From Gemmatimonadaceae bacterium (GTDB lineage Bacteria > Gemmatimonadota > Gemmatimonadetes > Gemmatimonadales > Gemmatimonadaceae), in the NCBI GenBank assembly GCA_025928335.1, contig JAICJQ010000007.1:1-54777 (forward strand): a DNA stretch of 54,777 bases, written 5' to 3'. The notes under the pieces are model-generated. The model did no database searches, was not told the origin of the DNA, and worked only from the letters and a program-made list of their open reading frames with translations. Shown here in pieces: positions 8,674 through 16,489 of this stretch (positions are counted from its first letter, which is position 1; each line of letters starts with the position of its first letter). The position numbers and the translations under genes were made by a program.

Positions 8674-9819
8674 TTATGGCACGATTTGAACTGTCGCGCT
8701 GTGATAGGGCTGAAAGCCCGCACCCCAATACACGCCAATGACCTCGAGCGTGATTTTCGGACCATCCACGTGAACTACCACGAAGTGGTGTGGGTTTCCG
8801 CCTGGATCGACCGCCGGCTTTACGAGATGCTCCAACCGAACCTGTGATGCCGCATTATCGCTGATGTACTGCCGCAGGTCGGGTTCGCCGGCGTACCCGT
8901 ACAACGGCGCGCCACCGCCGCCGCTCACGATTTCGTCGATGCGGTGCGGACCGGTCGCGTCGGTGTAGCGCTCCACCCAGTGTTCGAAAAGATGCTCGTG
9001 GCCCGTGAGCAGAAGCGCCACATGGTGCTTTCGAAACAACGGCATATAGAGCGTCCGCATCGCGGTGGTCTGCAACTCGACATTCGAGCCGCCGTGGGGA
9101 CCGGAGGAGAACGCCGGATGGTGGCAGACCACAACGACGTTCACGTACCGTCGGCGATCCAATCCCTCGAGTTGGCGGCGAATCCAGTTCAGCTGCGTCG
9201 TGTCGTTGGCGATGATCGAATCGAACAGAAGCACGAAGGTGTTACCATACCCGAACGCGTAGGTCGGGTAGCCGTTCAGGCGCCGCGGTGAGCCCTCCGG
9301 TGGAATGAGCTTCGCGTTCGCGGCGAAGTAGTTCTTGAGCCCCTTCACGCGGTTGCTGTCCGTGAGCGACGTACTCGTTCGAACATCGTGATTGCCGACA
9401 GCAAGGAAGTAGGGCATGTCGGCGGCGGTCAGTTGGTTGATCACCGGCACGTAGCTGACATTGAGCTGGTTGGCTGAGCGCCCATCCAGCACGGCGTCGC
9501 CGCTCTGCACGACGAACTTGATTGGGTCGGCGCTCGTGGCCCGCGCACGGATCGTTCGAAGCATCGTCGCAACGACCAACGAGTGCTCGTACTGGACGAC
9601 CGTTCCATCGAAAGCGCCCCGCGTATCGCCGTAGGCGATAAATGAGAACTTCGTGATATCCCGCGTCGCATCCTCGGCCGGGGTCGGCGTTCGCGGCGGC
9701 GTGATGGGAACGACCAGGTTCGTATCAGGCGTCTGCGCACCGGCAGCGCGCTGACCGACGGGAGAAAGGAGCGCCGCGCCAAGGAGCGCGACAATGGCGC
9801 CGGACCGACGGCTAATCAT
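8674..9819 (-). CDS. exported calcineurin-like metallophosphoesterase
   Basis: 381 residues from ATG 9819 (GGAG nine bases upstream; an in-frame upstream start adds 14 unlikely residues). A signal peptide (MISRRSGAIVALLGAALLSPVGQRAAGAQ) indicates export. All metallophosphoesterase motifs are present in order: GDTRG, SGDAVLDG, VGNHDV, VVVCHHPAF and LLTGHEH, giving the two-metal phosphoesterase site. The C-terminal ~100 residues (VSGGGGAPLYGYAGEPDLRQY onwards) resemble the accessory region of purple-acid-phosphatase-like enzymes. The substrate could be a phosphomonoester or a nucleotide and cannot be told. The gene stands alone, divergent from the acetyltransferase at 9943. Confidence 0.9.
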   Translation of the reverse strand: MISRRSGAIVALLGAALLSPVGQRAAGAQTPDTNLVVPITPPRTPTPAEDATRDITKFSFIAYGDTRGAFDGTVVQYEHSLVVATMLRTIRARATSADPIKFVVQSGDAVLDGRSANQLNVSYVPVINQLTAADMPYFLAVGNHDVRTSTSLTDSNRVKGLKNYFAANAKLIPPEGSPRRLNGYPTYAFGYGNTFVLLFDSIIANDTTQLNWIRRQLEGLDRRRYVNVVVVCHHPAFSSGPHGGSNVELQTTAMRTLYMPLFRKHHVALLLTGHEHLFEHWVERYTDATGPHRIDEIVSGGGGAPLYGYAGEPDLRQYISDNAASQVRLEHLVKPAVDPGGNPHHFVVVHVDGPKITLEVIGVYWGAGFQPYHSATVQIVP

Positions 9820-9942
9820 GAAGAAGATCTCCGAGGAATGAGCGCCCAATGATAGGCGCACAACAAGGTGGCTCGCAAAGGCAACCCTCGAGTCGCCGAA
9901 TCCACGTTGCCGGATCCTGACTGGCGCCCTAGATAGGGGTTT

Positions 9943-10425
9943 GTGAATCCATCACAGATCGACGTTCGTCCCGCGACGGTGGCGGACGCGCCGGGGCTCG
10001 CGCGCCTTCGACTCGCCTTTCGTTCCGAGCACCGCCCGGTCGTCGAGCCGGAATCCGACTTCCTCGCCCGCTGCGAAGCGTGGATGGCTGATCGCCTGGC
10101 CCGCGACGCCGGTTGGCGTGCCTGGGTTGCCGTTCGACGTGATACCGGGACGCTCGTCGGGACTCTGTGGATTCAAATCATCGAGAAGCTGCCGAACCCC
10201 GGCGATGAGACCGAGCTCCACGCGTATATCACGAGCGTTTACATCCAGCCCGACAGCCGGAACGGGGGCGTCGGATCGCGCTTGATCGAAGCGGCACTGG
10301 TGACCTGCCGGGCCCTCGACGTAGACACGGTTTTCCTATGGCCCAGCTCCAGAAGCCGGCCTCTCTACGCCCGTCATGGCTTTGCACTCCCTGACGACAT
10401 CTTTTCGCAGCGGCTTCGCCGGTAA
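9943..10425 (+). CDS. GNAT N-acetyltransferase
   Basis: 160 residues from GTG 9943. The fold reads IDVRPATVADAPGLARLRLAF at the N-terminus, a central strand WRAWVAVRRDTGTLVGTLWIQ, then the acetyl-CoA motif ITSVYIQPDSRNGGVGSRLIEAAL (pyrophosphate loop RNGGVG) and LYARHGFALP near the end. The family transfers acetyl from acetyl-CoA to an amine. The acceptor here is unknown. It is divergent from the phosphoesterase gene and 48 bases ahead of the YidC-like gene. Confidence 0.9.
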   Translation: MNPSQIDVRPATVADAPGLARLRLAFRSEHRPVVEPESDFLARCEAWMADRLARDAGWRAWVAVRRDTGTLVGTLWIQIIEKLPNPGDETELHAYITSVYIQPDSRNGGVGSRLIEAALVTCRALDVDTVFLWPSSRSRPLYARHGFALPDDIFSQRLRR

Positions 10426-10473
10426 CTTCGCCGAGGCTTTCGCCGTACGGGTGACAACTCCACCAATCTCGCG

Positions 10474-11046
10474 ATGACTTGGTCCATGGTAGTCGATCTG
10501 TTGCGCGGCGGGCTGTTCTCGTTGGCGCACTTCTGCGGTGGGAGCATGGGTTTGGCGATCATGGTCGCGTCGCTTGCCCTTCGAGCGGTTGCGTTGCCCT
10601 TCTCGATCCGCGCTGCACGCCGCCGCATCGCCGCGGCCGACCCGCGCAAGGCTTCGCCCGGTCTTGCCGGTCTCGCGCAGTTGCCGCTTGGGCTCGGGTT
10701 TTACGCCGCGATCCGCGACATCGGCGAACGAGCCGGGAGTTTCCTCTGGGTGAGAAACCTCGCGCGTCCCGATCGCGCGCTGGCAATTCTCGGCGCGCTC
10801 GTCGCCGGCGGGGTGTCGTGGCTCAGTGCATCGGCGCAAACACTCAACGGCGCACCAGCCGGGAACGCCGCCCGAGGTGTTGCGATCGGCATTTCTCTTC
10901 TCCTCACGGCTGGAGTCACGCTCGCGGTGCTGTCGCACATGTCGGCCGGCGTCGCCGTGTACTCCATCACGAATTCGCTCGCTGGTTTCGGCGAGCAGCG
11001 TCTGATCTCGCGACTGACGCGCGCAAGGGGGCGCGCCGAACGCTGA
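10474..11046 (+). CDS. short YidC/Oxa1-like membrane protein
   Basis: 190 residues with about five hydrophobic segments. Three stretches match the YidC core: IMVASLALRAVALPFSIRAARRR (compare IVRGIMYPLT of E. coli YidC, keeping the groove arginine), AQLPLGLGFYAAIRDI (compare IQMPIFLALYYML), and MSAGVAVYSITNSLAGFGEQRLI (compare [23 protein letters not shown]). YidC inserts membrane proteins, using that arginine in a hydrophilic groove. The odd point is that the cytoplasmic C1 hairpin between the first two matches is cut from roughly 55 to about 24 residues. The N-terminal periplasmic domain is also missing. It cannot be the cell's main YidC, which normally lies with rpmH and rnpA. Its role is unknown. 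Confidence 0.7.
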   Translation: MTWSMVVDLLRGGLFSLAHFCGGSMGLAIMVASLALRAVALPFSIRAARRRIAAADPRKASPGLAGLAQLPLGLGFYAAIRDIGERAGSFLWVRNLARPDRALAILGALVAGGVSWLSASAQTLNGAPAGNAARGVAIGISLLLTAGVTLAVLSHMSAGVAVYSITNSLAGFGEQRLISRLTRARGRAER

Positions 11047-11080
11047 AGGCTCGATTGAACTCGCGCCTATATTTCGATCG

Positions 11081-11521
11081 ATGCACGACAAGATCGTCGA
11101 GCAACGCCGTGGCGATTTGCTGTTGTCGACCGAGAGAGCCCGCATCGACATTGACGGCGTGCTCGAGATGCTGCACCGGTCCCACTGGGGCCACACGATC
11201 ACACGAGACATTCTCGAGCGCGCGATCGCGAATTCGGTGTGCATCGGCGTCTACCAGGGCGCGCGGCAGCTCGCCTTCGCCCGCGCGATTACCGACCTCG
11301 CGACCTACGCCTACCTGAGCGACGTCATCGTCCACGAGGAAGCTCGCGGACGGGGAATCGGCTCATGGATGATCGAGGCCATTCTCGCTCATCCCGATTT
11401 TCAGCATCTGCGAAGAATCGCGCTATTCACGAGGGACGCGCGCGAGTTGTACGAGCGATACGGATTCGCGGAGGGCACCACCTCTGCGTCCATCTATATG
11501 GAACGCCGTCCTGGAGCTTAG
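11081..11521 (+). CDS. GNAT N-acetyltransferase
   Basis: 146 residues. The acetyl-CoA binding motif is clear: YLSDVIVHEEARGRGIGSWMIEAIL (loop RGRGIG), followed by RRIALFTRDARELYERYGFAE. The N-terminal half (LLSTERARIDIDGVLEMLHRSHWGHTITRDILERAI) matches small acetyltransferases of the YjdJ/AtsE type more than ribosomal-protein acetylases. The substrate is unknown. The stop codon TAG directly abuts the GTG start of the DUF3565 gene, so the two and the following small gene probably form one transcript. Confidence 0.9.
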   Translation: MHDKIVEQRRGDLLLSTERARIDIDGVLEMLHRSHWGHTITRDILERAIANSVCIGVYQGARQLAFARAITDLATYAYLSDVIVHEEARGRGIGSWMIEAILAHPDFQHLRRIALFTRDARELYERYGFAEGTTSASIYMERRPGA

Positions 11522-11746
11522 GTGGAGCGCCGCATCACAGGGTTCCATCAGGATGACGTTGGAGACTGGGTTGCCGAGCTCGACTGTGGTCACACCCAGC
11601 ACGTCCGACACGACCCACCATGGCAGGTGAGATCTTGGGTGGTTACTGACGAGGGGCGGCGCGGATTCTTAGGTGCTACCTTGAATTGCGTTGCTTGTGA
11701 TCGCTCGTCGCCGCGACAAACACACCGTGCCTCGGAGGAAGCATGA
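11522..11746 (+). CDS. DUF3565 domain protein
   Basis: 74 residues from GTG 11522. The sequence RRITGFHQDDVGDWVAELDCGHTQHVRHDPPW and LGATLNCVACDR is typical of DUF3565. The Cys/His pairs (CGH, H-x-x-H, C-x-x-C) suggest a small metal-binding fold, probably zinc. The function of the family is not established. It starts immediately after the acetyltransferase stop and overlaps the next gene by 4 bases (ATGA), which implies coupled translation. Confidence 0.88.
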   Translation: MERRITGFHQDDVGDWVAELDCGHTQHVRHDPPWQVRSWVVTDEGRRGFLGATLNCVACDRSSPRQTHRASEEA

Positions 11747-11949
11747 CGGCAAAGCTGGACAAAACGATCAAGCGTGAGTTGGAAGTCGACGGGAAGACCT
11801 ACACGATCGCGATCGGACCCGATGGCGTGAAGGTGACCGAGAAGGGTCGACGGAACGGACCAGAGGTTTCCTGGCGCTCGATTATCAGTGGCGATACGAG
11901 CTTGAACGAAAGCCTCAACGCGTCGGTGGACGTGTCGTCGAATTCATAA
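11743..11949 (+). CDS. small hypothetical protein coupled to DUF3565
   Basis: 68 residues. It opens MTAKLDKTIKRELEVDGKTYTIAI and continues with GPDGVKVTEKGRRNGPEVSWRSIISGD, which looks like a compact beta-rich domain. The end is Ser/Asn-rich. A GGAGGA just before the ATG lies inside the previous gene, so it has its own ribosome site as well as coupling. I cannot assign a function. A GC-rich hairpin follows 6 bases after the stop. Confidence 0.75.
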   Translation: MTAKLDKTIKRELEVDGKTYTIAIGPDGVKVTEKGRRNGPEVSWRSIISGDTSLNESLNASVDVSSNS

Positions 11950-11954
11950 CGGCG

Positions 11955-11980
11955 CTGGCCGCCCTCTGGTGGCCGGCCAG
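11955..11980. terminator. hairpin between convergent genes
   Basis: CTGGCC at 11955-11960 pairs with GGCCAG at 11975-11980, with further G/C pairs inside and a short CTCT loop. It lies between the convergent ends of the 68-residue gene and the LigC-type ligase. No T-run follows on either strand, so termination by this hairpin alone is uncertain. Confidence 0.35.
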
Positions 11981-12029
11981 AAACCAACAGATCTCCGCAC
12001 TGAGGGTTTCGACGGCTCGTCGAAGGGCG

Positions 12030-13193
12030 TCAGCGTGATCGTCGGACTCGGCGGCTGGACCGGGTCGCCTTCGTGATCGCGCGGGCTTTGCGCGCAGCGA
12101 CGGCCTGTCCGGCGCGGAGTCGTCTTGGTCGTGTTTGCTGAACACCTTCGCCTCCTCCGGAGTTGGCAGCCTCCCCCACTCCCGCCCGCGCCCGCGCCTC
12201 GGCCACCTGGGACAGCCGACACTGCGCGGGCGATTTTTCGGGCCGCCACCGCAAGAACTTCGTGCCGTGTCGGAAACGTCCATTCGTGAAATGATCGTAC
12301 TCGATTTCAACAACAAGCTTCGGTTCGAGCGCCTCCCACTCGCCCGAGCGCTCGGTCGACCAGCGGCTGGGACCACCCGGTGATCGGCCGGAAAATCCGC
12401 TGCCTCCGGCGAGCTTCTCCAACAACGGTGTGATTCGCTGACGGTCGCGCCTCGTCATGCTCGACGTGAATCCGACGTGATGAAGGGCGCCGGCCTCATC
12501 GTACAACCCCAACAACAGCGATCCGACAATCCGCTCCTTCGTCGCGTAACGAAATCCACCGACGACGCAATCTGCGGTCCGTTTGCGCTTGATCTTCTCC
12601 ATTGCGGTGCGTTCCCCGGCGGCGTAACCGAGGTCGAGTCGTTTCGCCATGACGCCGTCAGTCCCCTCGCGGCCGGCGAGCCACCCTCGTGCTTCGGCCA
12701 TACGCCGAGACGCCGGGCTCAAGATCAGCAGTTTCCCCGGTGCGAACTGTTTTTCGGCAAAGGACTCCAACCGTTCGCGTCGCTCGGAGAGCGGCTTTCG
12801 CGTGAGATCGCGGCCGCGGGCGTCCACCAGCAAGTCGAAGACGACGAAGATCGCCGGCGTTTCCCGCGCGAGCTTGAGTACGCGGCTTTCCGCCGGGTGA
12901 AGGCGCAACAAGAGCGCGTCGAACGAGAGTCCGCCATTCGTCGGGACAACGAGCTCGCCGTCGAGCACAAAGCGTTTCGCGGAAAGCTCGCGAAGTGTCC
13001 GTGCGATCTCCGGGAAGTATCGCGTCAGCGGTTGGCCGGACTTGGACCGCAGCTCGACGGCGTCGTGGTCACGAAACGCAAGGCAGCGAAAGCCGTCCCA
13101 TTTTGGCTCGTACTGCCACTGCGGCCCAGTCGGCAGCTCCCCGACGATTCGCGCTTCCATCGGGGGATAGCTCAAGGGTATCGGGAGCTTCAC
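12030..13193 (-). CDS. ATP-dependent DNA ligase (LigC-type)
   Basis: 387 residues from GTG 13193, which overlaps the preceding stop by 4 bases (GTGA); this coupling fixes the start. The adenylation motif EPKWDGFR carries nucleophile Lys31. Further motifs are VLDGELVV, FVVFDLL, EGTDGVMAKR and the lysine-rich MEKIKRKRTADCVVGGF. An OB-fold domain ends in FLRWRPEKSPAQC. This is the layout of LigC, the stand-alone ligase that accompanies Ku/LigD in mycobacteria. After the usual end there are about 55 extra basic, low-complexity residues, which may be a real tail or the result of a frame change near 12200. It is the last gene of the NHEJ operon, with LigD, Ku and an unknown protein upstream. A backup end-joining or base-repair role is the likely one. 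Confidence 0.88.
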   Translation of the reverse strand: MKLPIPLSYPPMEARIVGELPTGPQWQYEPKWDGFRCLAFRDHDAVELRSKSGQPLTRYFPEIARTLRELSAKRFVLDGELVVPTNGGLSFDALLLRLHPAESRVLKLARETPAIFVVFDLLVDARGRDLTRKPLSERRERLESFAEKQFAPGKLLILSPASRRMAEARGWLAGREGTDGVMAKRLDLGYAAGERTAMEKIKRKRTADCVVGGFRYATKERIVGSLLLGLYDEAGALHHVGFTSSMTRRDRQRITPLLEKLAGGSGFSGRSPGGPSRWSTERSGEWEALEPKLVVEIEYDHFTNGRFRHGTKFLRWRPEKSPAQCRLSQVAEARARAGVGEAANSGGGEGVQQTRPRRLRAGQAVAARKARAITKATRSSRRVRRSR

Positions 13194-13591
13194 CGCCGGG
13201 AATCGAACGGTTCGTCGGCGGGATCGCACGCCGCCGCTCGTTCCGATTCGTCCGGCCGGCGTCGTATCACGCCGAACACCGCGGGCGGTTCCAGTTGCAA
13301 CTCAGTCTGCGCTGTCGGCAACGGTTCACCGCCACGAGCGAGTTCGCGCATCCGGTGCTGGAAACGCAGGAATCGAATCGGCGCTCGAAGGCTGTCACGC
13401 GGCGCGCGCGAGAGCAGGAGCAACTCCTCTCGAACGTCGCGCGGAAGATGGGTCGCGGTCCGCTTCCGCATCAACGCGGTGACCCGCATTGCGTCGCGGC
13501 GCAGCAGGGCTTCCTCGATCTCCTCCAAATACCGGAGGAAGCTTCGAAGTGCGTTGACCCCTCGGCGACTGCGGGCGGCGGGGTCAGTCAC
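13190..13591 (-). CDS. hypothetical protein inside the NHEJ operon
   Basis: 133 residues from GTG 13591, which overlaps the ligD stop by 8 bases; its own stop overlaps the ligC start by 4. The first two thirds look helical and strongly charged (SFLRYLEEIEEALLRRDAMRVTALMRKRT and PRDVREELLLLSRAPRDSLRAPIRFLRFQHRMRELARGG). The remainder is Pro/Glu/Arg-rich and probably disordered. I do not recognise a domain, and it lacks the His/Asp pattern of a LigD phosphoesterase domain. Its tight coupling between two ligases argues for a role in end joining, perhaps as a bridging or regulatory subunit. That is inference only. Confidence 0.75.
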   Translation of the reverse strand: MTDPAARSRRGVNALRSFLRYLEEIEEALLRRDAMRVTALMRKRTATHLPRDVREELLLLSRAPRDSLRAPIRFLRFQHRMRELARGGEPLPTAQTELQLEPPAVFGVIRRRPDESERAAACDPADEPFDSRR

Positions 13592-15659
13592 GGCCGACGA
13601 TTCCTTCGAGAGAGTTTGGACGTCGCATCCCCTTCGCCCAGAGATCGCCACGATCGTTCAGACGCGGCAGCACAGTGTCGATGGTGAACGCGAGCGGCGA
13701 GAGGTCCTCGGTCAGCTCGCTCCACAGCAAAGGCGTCGACACCGTTGGTTGCGGCTGAGCGCGGACTGAATAAACCCCGGCCACGGTCTTTCCGCGAATG
13801 TTTTGCAAAAAGTCCACGTACACCGCGCCTTTGGGTCGGGCATTGACCCAACGTTCGGTCGTGGCGAGACGCGGCTTGCGCTGGGCGACTTTCGTCGCGA
13901 CGAGCTCCGCGATCATGCGGGCGCCTCCGTTGGGAACGCCGGCCGGAAGCGGTATGACGACGTGAAGCCCACTTGCTCCGGACGTCTTGGGAACGGCCCG
14001 TAACCCGAGCTCGTCGAGAACAATCTTGACCTCGTGCGCCACCTCGATGACTCGCCCGAACGGTGCACGGGGGCCTGGGTCGAGATCGACGATCGAGTAA
14101 TCGGCGAATTGCACGGACTGAACGCGTGAGTGCCAAGGATCAACCGAGATCGCGCCCAGCTGCACCACATAAAGAAGAGTGGCGAGGTCGCCGCCGATCA
14201 GTCGCGGTTGGGTCGTAAGTCCTTCATCCGAGACTGGCTCGACGCGAACAGAGTCCGGCGGGTTGGCCGGCGCGCGCTGTTGATAGAACGCTTTACCGCG
14301 GACGCCGTTGGGATACCGTTTCATGACGAGCGGTCGATCGGCGATCGCCGGTAACAGCGAGGGGGCGATGCGCGCGTAAAAGCGCATAACGTCGCCCTTT
14401 GTGTGACGACTGGAAGGGAAAAAGACCTTGCCGAGGTTCGACACCTCCAGCTGGCCCTCGTCCTTCGGCAACTGAAGCACCCCATCTTCCCCAGCGCTCT
14501 CCAGCGCCTCTAACTGCGCCGCGATGTGCGCGGCCTCTCTCAGGGAAACCGCGGAGCGCGGCGGGGCCCGGTAGCCTGTCCGCGCGCGCGGCCGGCGCGA
14601 GGTGCGCGTCGATGCAGCGACCCGTCGTTCCGAAGGTGCGCGCACTCGATCGCTCGATATGGTCGATGTGGTCGGTGATGCTGGCTCGAGCGGGGCTGCT
14701 TCGCGGACCACGTCACGCGGTGATTTGTCGTCGCGCACGCCGATGAACACCGGCTGCCGCAGCTTTCCGTCGGTGGTCCACTCGTTGAATTTGATCTCGA
14801 CAACTACGGCCGGCCGTGTCCAATGTGCCTGCTCGTTGGTGCGTGGCGTGGTCGTGAACGGCGATTCACGGCGCTCGAGCCGGCGCAGCCGCGCGAACAT
14901 GTCGCGTAGCGAAGCGCCGCTGAAGCCAGTGCCGGTGTGGCCCGCATAGACCAACCTCCCTTCGCCGTCGTAGTAACCGAGGAGAATAGCGCCGATGAGA
15001 CTACGCGACTTTCTCGGTTCGGTCCAACCGCCAACGACGAACTCCTGCCGTTTTTCGATCTTCAACTTGAACCAGGCGCGCGAGCGGCGTCCCGGCTCGT
15101 AGGGCGAATCGGCGCGCTTGGCGAGAATTCCTTCCCATCCGTTTCGGCGAGCCTTGGCGAGCATCGAATTCCCGTCTTCATCGACGTCACTGAGCCGCAG
15201 CGCGTTGGAACGACCCGGGGGTTGGAGGAGCGCGGCGAGATGCTTCCGCCGCACGCGCCACGGCTCAGTGACGAGCGATGTCTTACCGTCGAGCAAAATG
15301 TCGAATACGATCAGCGCCGCGGGTGTGTCGAGCCGATGCGACTCGATGGCCGCTTGGTCGTTGACGTGCATGCGTGCCTGGAGGTCCTGAAAGCGCGCCG
15401 GCGTGTCGCCCCGCATCACCACGATCTCTCCGTCGACGATGAACTGTCGTTTCTTGTGTTTGGCTAGCGCGACCAGCGCCTCGGCGACTTCTGGGAACTG
15501 CCGAGTTTTGTCGAGCCCATTCCGGCTGACCAGACGTGCACGACTGTCGGCGGCAAACGCGAGAATACGAATGCCGTCGTACTTGGGCTCGAAAACCCAG
15601 GCCCCGGCCGCTGGTAACCCGCTTCCGATGCTGGCGAGCATCGGGGTCAGCTCGGTCAT
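13584..15659 (-). CDS. NHEJ ligase-polymerase LigD (no phosphoesterase domain)
   Basis: 691 residues. The ligase domain comes first: EPKYDGIR with nucleophile Lys26, VDGEIVV, LIVFDILLDGK, WEGILAKR and KLKIEKRQEFVVGGW, then the OB fold ending VFIGVRDDKSP. An Arg/Ser/Thr-rich linker (about 325-385) follows. The C-terminal half is the primase-like polymerase domain: LEVSNLGKVFFPSS, DLDPG with metal ligands Asp525 and Asp527, SGASGLHVVIPL and VYVDFLQNIRGKT. LigD fills gaps and seals double-strand ends held by Ku. There is no 3'-phosphoesterase domain, unlike Pseudomonas or Mycobacterium LigD. Its ATG overlaps the Ku stop (ATGA), and the next gene starts inside its end. Confidence 0.95.
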   Translation of the reverse strand: MTELTPMLASIGSGLPAAGAWVFEPKYDGIRILAFAADSRARLVSRNGLDKTRQFPEVAEALVALAKHKKRQFIVDGEIVVMRGDTPARFQDLQARMHVNDQAAIESHRLDTPAALIVFDILLDGKTSLVTEPWRVRRKHLAALLQPPGRSNALRLSDVDEDGNSMLAKARRNGWEGILAKRADSPYEPGRRSRAWFKLKIEKRQEFVVGGWTEPRKSRSLIGAILLGYYDGEGRLVYAGHTGTGFSGASLRDMFARLRRLERRESPFTTTPRTNEQAHWTRPAVVVEIKFNEWTTDGKLRQPVFIGVRDDKSPRDVVREAAPLEPASPTTSTISSDRVRAPSERRVAASTRTSRRPRARTGYRAPPRSAVSLREAAHIAAQLEALESAGEDGVLQLPKDEGQLEVSNLGKVFFPSSRHTKGDVMRFYARIAPSLLPAIADRPLVMKRYPNGVRGKAFYQQRAPANPPDSVRVEPVSDEGLTTQPRLIGGDLATLLYVVQLGAISVDPWHSRVQSVQFADYSIVDLDPGPRAPFGRVIEVAHEVKIVLDELGLRAVPKTSGASGLHVVIPLPAGVPNGGARMIAELVATKVAQRKPRLATTERWVNARPKGAVYVDFLQNIRGKTVAGVYSVRAQPQPTVSTPLLWSELTEDLSPLAFTIDTVLPRLNDRGDLWAKGMRRPNSLEGIVGRD

Positions 15660-16489
15660 GCGCTCTTTCGTTTGGCGGCTCGGCGCGGCGCTCGGCTACG
15701 TGAAGCTCCGCGCTTCTTTCCCATTTCGAGGCTTTCCTGAAGTCGAGTAATGAGATCGACCACCTGAGTGCTCTCGCGCTCTTCGGGTTCGGCGACCTCG
15801 ATCTTTTTTCCTTTCATCTTGGCGCGAATGATCTTCATGAGATTCGCGCGGTAGTCGTCTGTGTATTTGCTCGGGTCGAACGTCGTCGAGAGATTGCCGA
15901 CGAGCTGCTCCGCCATCTGCAGCTCCTGCGGTCTGACGCCCGCCTCGGTCGGGAAAGTGAACTCGCTTGCATCCACGAGTTCGTCGGCGAAACGCATGAT
16001 CTCCAGCACGAGTGCTTCGCCGACCGACTTGATCCCGGCGAGGTGCAGGGAATTGCTGCGCATCGTGATCTTGCCGATGCCAACGGTTCCCGTCTTTTTG
16101 ATCGCCTCGCGCAGCAAGGCATATGCTTTCTCGCCGCCTTTCGCGGGAACGATGTAGTACGGCGTCTCGAAGAAGCGCGGATCGATTTCAGTGCTGCCGA
16201 CGAAGTCGAGGATCTCAATGGTTTTCGACGACTCGATCGCTGCGGCCTTGAAGTCTTCGTCGGTGAGGACGACAAACTTGCCTTTCGTGTATTCGTATCC
16301 CTTGACGATGTCCTTCCAGGGGACTGTTTCGCCATCCTTTTGGCAAACGCGTTCGTAACGGATCGGCGAGAGATCGTCCTCGTGCAGCAAACGAAAACTC
16401 ACGCGTTCTTTCGCTTGCACTGCCGAATGCAAGCGCACCGGGATGTTCACGAGCCCGAAGGTCAGGGCCCCGGTCCACAGTGGTCGCAT
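15656..16489 (-). CDS. Ku homodimeric DNA-end-binding protein
   Basis: 277 residues, normal for bacterial Ku. It opens MRPLWTGALTFGLVNIPVRLHSAVQ and continues with the core signatures VSFRLLHEDDLSPIRYERVCQKDGE, YYIVPAKGGEKAYALLREAI and RPQELQMAEQLV. It ends in a lysine/arginine-rich tail (KKRGASRSRAPRRAAKRKSA), which in other Ku proteins helps bind DNA and recruit LigD. The start is ATG 16489 with GGAG five bases upstream; the in-frame extension before it has no family match. It is the first gene of the four-gene NHEJ operon. The dense set of TGTCCACA boxes starts about 90 bases upstream. Confidence 0.96.
   Translation of the reverse strand: MRPLWTGALTFGLVNIPVRLHSAVQAKERVSFRLLHEDDLSPIRYERVCQKDGETVPWKDIVKGYEYTKGKFVVLTDEDFKAAAIESSKTIEILDFVGSTEIDPRFFETPYYIVPAKGGEKAYALLREAIKKTGTVGIGKITMRSNSLHLAGIKSVGEALVLEIMRFADELVDASEFTFPTEAGVRPQELQMAEQLVGNLSTTFDPSKYTDDYRANLMKIIRAKMKGKKIEVAEPEERESTQVVDLITRLQESLEMGKKRGASRSRAPRRAAKRKSA

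Noticed and set aside
12030..12240. Frameshift in the LigC C-terminus
   Set aside because: The protein runs about 55 residues past the usual end in low-complexity basic code, but the core motifs and the OB fold are complete, and no alternative frame gives a recognisable LigC ending. Noted as a possibility only.
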